This document shows, one piece after another, positions 56,467 to 64,000 of a stretch of DNA of 64,000 bases. The DNA comes from Paracamarosporium sp. OC-R06-R3 (Eukaryota > Ascomycota > Dothideomycetes > Pleosporales > Didymosphaeriaceae), in assembly GCA_019828545.1 (NCBI GenBank), contig JACVRA010000258.1, forward strand, positions 310,001 through 374,000, written 5' to 3'. The translations under genes and the position numbers were made by a program. The notes under the pieces were generated by a model. That model saw nothing but the letters and a program-made list of their open reading frames with translations. It did not search any database and had not been told where the DNA came from. Numbering within the stretch: position 1 is the first letter of the stretch; each line of letters starts with the position of its first letter.

Positions 56467-57539
56467 TCATATCTTGCTTTGGCCTTCCTGCGGCACCTTG
56501 ACGACGACTTTGCCCCAGCTGTCCCTTCCGCCTAGGGCCTTTAGGGCAGCGGGCACGCTCTCTAGCCCAATGTACTCTTGATCTGAGAATGCTGTGCCCT
56601 TGTACTTCCCCTCGTCCATGAGCTTGAACAGGCCTTCCCAGACCTTTTCAACCATCTCGGGCTCATGCGTAGCGTACATGCCCCAGTGCAGACCCACAAC
56701 ACTCACGTTCTTAAGCAGCACCCGGTTCGTCGCCAGCTTCTCGATGTCTCCGGCTGCGAATCCAACGACAAGTAAGCGTCCATTCCACGCCGTGCATTTC
56801 ATCGACTGTGCAATCAGCCCAACAGGGTCATACACAATGTCCACACCCCGGCCCTTAGGCGTGAGTTTCTTGACCTGCTCCGGCCAGTCCTTCTGCCTGT
56901 AGTCGACCGCGTAGTCGGCGCCAAACGACTTCGCAACATCCAGCTTGTGCTGCGTCCCCGCTGTCGCCACGACCTTCGCCCCAAACGCCTTCGCTATCTG
57001 CACAGCCGCCAGCCCGACGCCCCCCGCAGCAGCGTGCACAAGCACCCAGTCCCCCTCCTTGATCCCCGCCCTCACCACCAGCCCCGCGTAGCTCGTCGGC
57101 GCCGTGACAAACAGCCCCGCTGCATCCTGGAAGCTCCACCCCTGTGGCACAGGACGCAGCCTCTCCTCCGTGCACGCGACGTGCGTTGCGTAGCCGCCCT
57201 GCGTTGCGCCGAAGACTTTGTCGCCGGGTTTGAACTTGGGCGTCGACGAGGATGTGGGCGCGGAGACGACGGTGCCGGAGAACTCGGAGCCCGCGACCCA
57301 GGGGAAGGGCGGCTGGTGCTGGTACTTTCCGCGGATCTGGAGGAGGTCGAAGAAGTTTGTTGCGGAGGCGTGGATGGCGATGAGGTATTCGTTTGGCTTT
57401 GGGGTGGGGGTCGGGAGCGTGGTTACTTTGAGGTCGTCGGGGCCCTGGAGGAAGGGTGTTAGTGTCTTTGAAGGAAGAGGTTGGGGTGAGTTGAAGAAGA
57501 TGGTACCTTTACGTATTCTTTGATTTGGATGCCCTTCAT
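56467..57539 (-). CDS. Quinone oxidoreductase-like MDR enzyme (zeta-crystallin type)
   Basis: Predicted exons on the minus strand are 57507..57539 and 56467..57444, giving 336 residues. The tiny first exon (11 codons) is joined by a 62-bp intron; the join K-G-P-D-D-L restores the family N-terminus. The enzyme is a zinc-independent medium-chain reductase with the NADPH-binding H-A-A-A-G-G-V-G-L-A-A-V-Q-I-A-K (about 149-164), the usual A-T-N-F-F-D-L and G-S-E-F-S-G-T-V blocks, and no alcohol-dehydrogenase zinc ligands. Quinone or enone reduction is the expected chemistry; the physiological substrate is unknown. It has no organelle signal that I can see; the C-terminus S-K-I is not a perfect peroxisomal PTS1 but close to S-K-L, so a peroxisomal location is possible. 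Confidence 0.9.
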
Positions 57540-58076
57540 GGTGGGTGGTGTAGTGTAGTTGTTGGCGGTAGGATGATTGCGTGTTTGCGACTAGATTGTA
57601 CAATTTGTGCCAGACCTTTGTTGCTCCCTGTATAAATCCGACAAAGGCAGTGTAGAGGCAGCCAATCCGGGGATATGTGAGGGATACATGATGACGGGGC
57701 TGCCGAGTTACGGAGGGATGCTCGCTCGAGATACCTCGGCCCCGGACTCTCCCCACTCGAGCTTGGGCCTGGGCTCTTAGTAACCCCGCCAGCCACTGTG
57801 GCGCATGCGTGACGCCTAGCAGTGACGATGGACTCCGCTGCGGCGCGACTTCTGCCGCCTTCTAACGCAATCCATAGCAAACACGCAAACGCTTGCGCCC
57901 TGCAGCTCCCATAAAACCACGCTTGGTACATCCTACCCCCAGCAGCTAGCCATCGTTCAGTTCGCTTATCGCTACACCAGCTTTACGTACAGCACGACCC
58001 CGCCATAGGTCGCTGCCCAAGAGCCGCTCCGGACGAAAGTAATCGCAACACATCCTGAGCACACTTTCACTTCGCC
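57540..58076. promoter_or_regulatory. Divergent region, quinone oxidoreductase / DSK2
   Basis: 537 bp between divergent start codons, holding both promoters. No gene or repeat of note. Confidence 0.5.
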
Positions 58077-59666
58077 ATGGCCGACGACGCACCCACCGAG
58101 GATGCGCAGATCACCTTCAACGTCAAGGCCGCCAACGACAAGAAGCATGTTCTCACCCTGCCAGCCGCCGCCACCGTGGCCGACGTCAAGACCAAACTAT
58201 CGTCGTCCGAGTACGCAGACATACCGCCGGAGCGCCAGCGCCTGATCTACTCTGGCCGAGTTCTGAAGGACCACGACACGCTCGCCAGCACAAAGATCAA
58301 GGACGGTCACACCATACACTTGGTCAAGGGCGCGGCTAGCAATGCGCGCCAAAACCCTGCCGGCACCGGAAGTTCAACAGCCGGAAGCACGCCGGCAGCC
58401 GCGCAGGTTCCTACCAACATCGCGGCTGGTACGGGCAACAACCCTCTTGCTGGCCTGACCGGTGCTCGATATGCCGGGTTCCACGGGCTTCCCGGAATGG
58501 ACACCTTTGGCCCGGATGGTGGTGTAAGTATACAATGCTAGGTCGATCTTTGGGCGCATTCTACCTCTGGATTGTCTATCCTAGGGTGTGAAAGTACTCA
58601 AAGTACAGCGTAGCACTCTATCTTATTCGTTCTGGCCATGTATACTGACATGACATAGATGGGCGGAACCGACCCTAACCAGCTCCTGCAGATGATGGAG
58701 GACCCGAACTTCCTCCAGCAGATGAACGAAGCCATGGACAACCCCGCCGTCATAGAAATGATGCAGAACAGCCCCATGGTTCGCCAGAACCCTATGGTTG
58801 CCGAAATGTTGCGCAACCCAGAGCTCCGCAGAGCAATGTTCAACCCAGAGATGATGCGCATGCAACTCCAGATGCAGCGTGCCATGAACCAGAACAGCGG
58901 CGGCTCCAGCTTTCCTATGCCCGGTGCAACCAACACCACACCTCAGAACTCGACCGGAGCGCAGAACCAGTCCTCGAATACTGCATCACCAAACGCGGCG
59001 AGAGCAGATCCCTTTGCAAGCCTCATGGGCGGAGGTTTTGGCGGTGGCGCTGGTGCGAACAATCCGTTCGCTTCGTTGCTTGGAGGCGCAAACCCCTGGG
59101 CACCACAGCAACAGAACCAGACATCCACGCCGTCGACCGGCGCAGACGCGAACACGTCAACGGCTACCGGCACGACGGATACCACACAAGGTGCACAGAA
59201 TACCTCCACCTCACCGCCGCCACCAGCGAACCCATTTGCTTCTCTCTTCGGTCCGCCACCTACTGGTTCCGGCACTGGTGCACAACAACCCAATCCCATT
59301 TCTGAGATGTCGCGGGCCATGATGCAGAACCCTGAGATGATGCGCGCAGCTATGCAAATGATGATGGGTGATGCCGGCGAAAGCCCCTTGGGCCCGCCTT
59401 CGGTTTTCATTAATGACCCCCCTGCCAACTCGAACCCATCTCAAGCGAATCCTTTCGCCTCTCTCTTTCCCCCTGGCGGCGGCTTTGGTGGTTTCGGTAC
59501 GCCTCCTCCACAGGACAATCGACCACCTGAGGAAGTCTATGAAAACCAGCTCAGACAACTGAATGAGATGGGCTTCTACGAGTTCGACCGAAACGTGACG
59601 GCTCTGAGGCGGAGCGGAGGCAATGTGCAAGCTGCAATTGAGTTCTTGCTAGGTGGTGGATCGTAG
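58077..59666 (+). CDS. DSK2: Ubiquilin-family shuttle protein Dsk2
   Basis: Predicted exons are 58077..58523 and 58659..59666, giving 484 residues. Dsk2 carries ubiquitinated proteins to the proteasome. It has an N-terminal ubiquitin-like domain (about 12-86, with R-L-I-Y-S-G-R-V-L and D-G-H-T-I-H-L-V), Met/Asn/Pro-rich STI1 repeats beginning at exon 2 (N-P-A-V-I-E-M-M and M-L-R-N-P-E-L-R; a second set near 335-360) and a C-terminal UBA domain (about 440-482, with L-N-E-M-G-F-Y and A-I-E-F-L-L-G-G). The middle is Gly/Ala/Thr/Gln-rich and repeats the unit N-P-F-A-S-L three times. The intron (58524..58658, 135 bp) is phase 0. The start follows a good Kozak-like context (GCCATGG). Confidence 0.95.
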
Positions 59667-60063
59667 CGTGATCAAGGGACACAGACTCAGGCTCATTGGA
59701 GATGGAGGCATTATCATGATAGTGATGACGAGACTCTTCACGGCGGCATTGGTGATACGGACGGGAGCAGGGAAATCGAAGATCCTTCCAGCAGTGATGA
59801 GGAGGGTGGAGGGGTCCCGTTACATTGAATATGGACGAGTGGTACACGGCTTGGTAATGACGTCTTTCCATTCGGGCATGTGTAGGATGTGTAATGCATC
59901 CCTCCTGCTCAAGAAGAATTAGATATACTTTTCAGATGACAGTTTCGGTGCATTGAGTTGCCCCGTGATAGACATTAAAACGCCGACTACGCACCAGCCT
60001 TGGACTTAACATTATTCGTTAACATGCGAGGTCTTTATACAAATCTTAAATTGAACTCAAGGC
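59667..60063. other. Convergent intergenic region
   Basis: About 400 bp holding the 3' flanks of DSK2 and the polyol dehydrogenase gene. Nothing else seen. Confidence 0.4.
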
Positions 60064-61240
60064 TCAGTCCTGTACCCCTCGTATTAGATTCTTGATCCCT
60101 TCTCCCTTCGCCGTCTTTTCCCATGCTACCGTCGCGTCCTCGAAGTTCGACATCGACGATATCAGCGGCTTCACATCGATAAGACCCCTCGTCAACAAGC
60201 TCACAGCTAGCTCATAGTCGCCAGAGCTATACCGGAAGCAACCTCTAACCAGCAACTCTTTCTCGCTCATGACCGTCATCGGGAATTGAATCTTCGGGCG
60301 TCCCATACCAGTCTGCACGTATTTCCCTCCTCCGCGGAGTACAAAAATGCCAGTTTCGATAGAAGACGGGGCACCAGAGCACTCGATGACCGTGTCGACT
60401 TCTTCCAACCCGATACTTTTCAACAGAGCCTCAGCGTTCTGCTCTGGCGAGTGCGCCGTCTCCGACTTGAAAGTCTCACACCCAAGGTACGAGCGAGCAA
60501 ATTCCAGTTTCCGCTCCAGTATATCGACGAGCACGACTCTATGCGCACCAAACTGCTTCGCAACAGCAGCAACAAGCAGCCCGATCGTCCCACTGCCCAT
60601 GACCACGACGGTCTCCCCAGGCTTCACATCCCCCAACTTAACCGCATGAACCGCCACGCTCGTCGGCTCCACCAAAACCGTCTCTTGCAAGCTAAGACTC
60701 TCGGGCACCCTGTACACAAAGTCCTCGGCAATCCGGTAGTACTTCGATAGCGTCCCCTGCGTCACGGGCGGCCCCGGGTCCGCGGCAAACCGCATATTTT
60801 TGCATAGGTGGTACGTCCCGCTTTTGCACGCCCGGCAGTACCGACATGGCTGTCCTGGCTCGATGGCTACGTGGTCGCCTACGGATACGCTTGTTACGGC
60901 TTTCCCTACGGCTGCGATCACGCCTGAGGCTTCGTGGCCCATGGTTAAGCCTACGGAGGGGTCGATCATCCGGGAGATGCCGCCGTGGCGGTAGAAGTGG
61001 ACCTGGTGAGTGTGAGTGGTGGGTAGAGACATACAACGTAAATTTGTGTTTGTGTTGGAGGGTTGGGATGGAAGGGGTACTCACATCGCTTCCGCAGACG
61101 CCGACGAAGGCGATGCGGATGAGGACGTCGTGCGGGTCTGCGATTTCTGGCAGTGGTGTGTCTTGGAGTTTTGCGTCGCCGGGGTTGTACAGCACGATTG
61201 AGGGGTTCTTCATTTCTTTTGTTTGCGTAGATGTTGTCAT
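60064..61240 (-). CDS. Zinc-dependent polyol dehydrogenase, probably xylitol dehydrogenase
   Basis: Predicted exons on the minus strand are 61085..61240 and 60064..61002, giving 364 residues. The enzyme belongs to the sorbitol/xylitol/L-arabinitol dehydrogenase group, which oxidises a polyol to a ketose with NAD+; in fungi xylitol to D-xylulose is the pentose-pathway step. Catalytic zinc ligands are Cys49 (G-V-C-G-S-D), His75 and Glu76 (G-H-E). A structural zinc is bound by Cys105, Cys108, Cys111 and Cys119, all present. The Rossmann loop is G-S-G-T-I-G, followed by an Asp (V-L-V-D) that favours NAD+. The intron 61003..61084 (82 bp) lies between Asp52 and Val53 and is canonical. Xylitol versus sorbitol or arabinitol cannot be settled by eye. 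Confidence 0.9.
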
Positions 61241-64000
61241 GGCGGGGATTTAGTAAATGGTAGGACTTCGATGCTTGATCGAGGTAGACTTTCGTCTAAC
61301 GGAGAAGCGACGCGGAGAGAGCTTTATATAGTTGGGTGAATTATAGGATATAGGTCGTTGTCATATACTGGGCTTTGAGATTGCGAATGATTTGGAGGGG
61401 GAGATTCGTTCTTGAAGACGATTTGGAGACATGTTTATAGTCTATCTGACTTGTCATTGTACCATGTTGTTGGTACACTATCGGGCCATGTCCCGCCGTC
61501 GGACTGCTGAGCTCCGAACTTCTACACGCGTCTACATAGACACGATGGGAAATGACGTCACGCCTTTTACCATATATTCTTGCAGCAAAATGCGAAGGAT
61601 CTAGGAAAGTGAATTGGTGGCGATGATCCACACAGTGCTGGTGTGTGCGCCTGCATTCTGGGCAGTGCGCAGTCTTTCAATGCGTCGTGCATTGTTTGAC
61701 ATAGTGAAACGTGAGACTGTCGGCACGTGACCGCGCTTCTGCTTAGGTATCTTTACTCAGCTGTGTTCATCCTATGGTTCTATTGTCGCCTCAACCTCCG
61801 TAAACTCTTGATCTGACTCATGCACTTTCGCTGCAATCACACCAATTAATGGTGATCGGGGCTGAGAGAACAATAGTCTCAAAATTCTCCCGTCTTATAC
61901 CCCATGCGGATGATCGTCGACGTTTGTACCCATGGTAGATGCCAATGCAGCCAGCCCTACATGTTTGCTGACGAAGTCAAGTGAACCTGCCTAGGTGCTA
62001 TGCCGCGAGTAGGCAAAGTCAGGAGGGCGGTGATAACGGTCATATGAGCAGAAAAAAGCAGAGCAGGCGATGGCTTACGTTACAGCGTGATGGATGTAAG
62101 CGGGTAGTCGAGGGATCGATGGCCCCCAAGATGCCATGATGACCACCTGGTCGCGGAGCCTGGTAAAAGCAGGCATATGTCGGGGAATCTCTTTCTCATG
62201 GGAAGAGGCTTAGAGATTGAAATTAGTGTATGCATTCTAGCGATATTTTGACGATGTTCGCCACACAGAGTAAGCATGGCATCTATTGAAAGCTCAATCC
62301 TCTATACTAAGTAGGTTGCAATCCTTCAGGGAACCGCCATCACAGTCAAAGTAATAGTTTCGATGCAAAGCTACAGTATTACAACGTACAGCTGAGTATA
62401 CACTATGTTCACAGGATAGGTAGTAAGGAGCCCGACCATGTAAAATCTCTTATCATGTGTTTGCACTTTACCAAGGTTCCATGCCCTATGTGACCCATAT
62501 ACCTGTGTTCCCTTGGCAATTCATATCATGAAATGGTGTGGCTCGAAGCACTACATGCTAACTATCATGAATTGTTCAAAGTAGTCATAGCTGAGGTAGC
62601 TAAGCATGTACACAAGGCATGTAAAAAGCCAGCCTCGGTTGAGTTGAACCCCGCAGCTTGTGAGGAGACAGGGGTTTGGCGATGTGTGTATGCACAAAAT
62701 CATTGGCGAGAGTACACGCGAGAATCAAAGCCAGCCACTCGATAGTTAACCACGTGCTTGTGCACGGTATGTGGCCCGGTGGCTTGAACCTTCGTTAAAT
62801 GGTAACCAGGATTGGTGTGATGGGCGAGATGTCGCCCCGCGGAAAATACATGGATGGTCGAAACGCAGGCGCAAATGACGGTCTAGATGAGTCTGTAAAG
62901 TAATTGAGTAAGTCGTCTTACTGAATAGCAAGAGCTGATATGGATGTGGGAGTTCACTTGGCAGTTTTTGCCTGATCGCCTATCCTACGTAATAATGGCC
63001 GGGGTCGCGCGGTATCCTGCAGCAGCGGCCGCTCCGAGATTCCTCTGGCCTGTCACTGTCGTTTGCCTAATCGTCGAACACATTGCATAGCATGAACAGC
63101 CATACTCGATTTCAGCGTACACGAAGTTGGTGTTATGCGAACTTACATGCAAATGCGTTGCATACTGGACAAAAGTCCGGCAAACGAACTTGGATTCGGC
63201 ATATGGAATGAGCCTCGGTCGGAAGAATAGTACAAGTTGCTAGCCTCGCATACTATTGGCAAGACTCTTGTTTGCTGAGTCTCCATGGTCATCGGGCCAT
63301 TATGGTTGTGTTGTCAAGCTACCTGTGTGGTCTTTGGCAAGTGGATCTTGAATGGGGGTGCATCACCCGATCCCGAGTCAGTCGGCCCAGGATCCTCCGC
63401 ACGACTAGCCTAGCCGTGCGGGTTAGTACCGGCAATGTATCCAACTCAGGGCAGGCTCCAAACGAAAATGTGGAGGCGGCAGAGAATGCCCAGACTTGCC
63501 TCCGCGACCCCGCGAATCTGGGGGGTCAGTCATAATGCTGCAAACTCGTAGCACAGCAGTGGCTCGAAAGAGAGCCGCATGCAACACAACACGAGGGATG
63601 CCGATCTGCGGCTGAGTCTCTATTGAGCTGTCCCAGGTTTCTGATCCGGGGAGAACGGCCAAGAGATGTGATGGAAAGATTCCACGAAGCCCGTTGAACG
63701 GAGAGTGAATTGCAATTCGTTGGATGATTGCTTAGTGGCGCTCCACAGCTGTTGTTCTTCTGCGGGGAACGGCACGTGCCAAGCCACCATCCCCCAGATC
63801 CACTAGGCGTTCCCGCCGCTATCCTGGCTCAACAGTGTTCTCGTTGGCTCACAAGGGGTGAAGACCTCGAAAGGATGTGGCAATTCCGCCATGACAGTGT
63901 CATTCCGCTGCCGCTGCCTCGGTACTCTTCCAACATCGAGACCCCTTGTCGGTGCACGCGGCTTGGCAGCAATCATCCCCAGCTGTGCAGGCGCCACCTG
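61241..64000. other. No supported gene to the right edge
   Basis: About 2.76 kb. It begins with the polyol dehydrogenase promoter. Short frames occur on both strands (for example 62533..62745 plus, 63423..63662 minus) but none has a domain, signal peptide or splice partners. No tRNA, transposon end or tandem repeat was recognised. Confidence 0.4.

Noticed and set aside
62620..62660. Possible tRNA B box (GGTTCAACTC) on the minus strand
   Set aside because: Flanking bases do not form a T stem or acceptor stem.
62760..62800. Second B-box-like sequence on the minus strand
   Set aside because: No T-arm pairing and no cloverleaf.

Overview
This is nuclear DNA from a filamentous ascomycete (Pezizomycotina). 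A member of the Dothideomycetes/Pleosporales is my guess; that placement is inference from gene style, not something a marker proves. The support for a fungus is direct: many short introns (about 40-210 bp) with GTANGT-like donors and CTAAC-like branch points, a HET-domain protein, DUF1996 and DUF8021 secreted proteins, an RPB2, an INO80 Ies4 subunit and an intron-bearing tRNA-Val. I support 25 protein-coding genes and one tRNA, about one gene per 2.5 kb. I recognise no transposon, virus, CRISPR array or rRNA.

Layout. 0-10 kb: the N-terminal part of a membrane-anchored mitochondrial PP2C phosphatase (running off the left edge), a secreted copper amine oxidase, two neighbouring RING-H2 proteins and a secreted phytase-type histidine acid phosphatase. 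10-16 kb: mostly gene-poor DNA around one small coiled-coil (SCOC-like) gene. 16-20 kb: a divergent pair, a CocE/NonD-type hydrolase and a trans-enoyl-reductase-like oxidoreductase. 20.9-23.5 kb: a divergent mitochondrial pair, SDH4 and the beta subunit of the matrix processing peptidase. 24-33 kb: a DUF1996 secreted protein, UBA4, a HET-domain protein and a DUF8021 secreted protein. 33-41 kb: RPB2, a tiny secreted peptide precursor, and the nuclear cyclophilin Cyp6 with RRM and RS tail. 41-51 kb: two disordered proteins of unknown role, a secreted protein with a tyrosine-rich repeat tail, and Ies4. 53-61 kb: the GID/CTLH-complex subunit of RanBPM type, tRNA-Val(AAC), a quinone-oxidoreductase-like enzyme, ubiquilin Dsk2 and a xylitol/polyol dehydrogenase. 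61.2-64 kb: no supported gene.

How the genes fit together. Most of the window is housekeeping: transcription and chromatin (RPB2, Ies4), RNA processing (Cyp6), ubiquitin and ubiquitin-like chemistry (two RING proteins, Uba4, Dsk2, Gid1-type protein) and mitochondria (SDH4, MPP-beta, PP2C). Interspersed are secreted or accessory functions: amine oxidase, phytase, DUF1996, DUF8021, repeat-tailed wall-like protein, small peptide precursor, HET protein. I see no clear novel multi-gene system. The most unusual signals are a Kex2-type small peptide precursor, a GC-AG intron whose use restores a conserved motif, a long nested hairpin upstream of cyp6, a perfect 23-bp inverted repeat near 20.45 kb, and the paired RING genes. 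Exon boundaries were placed by eye from splice signals, reading frame and family conservation.
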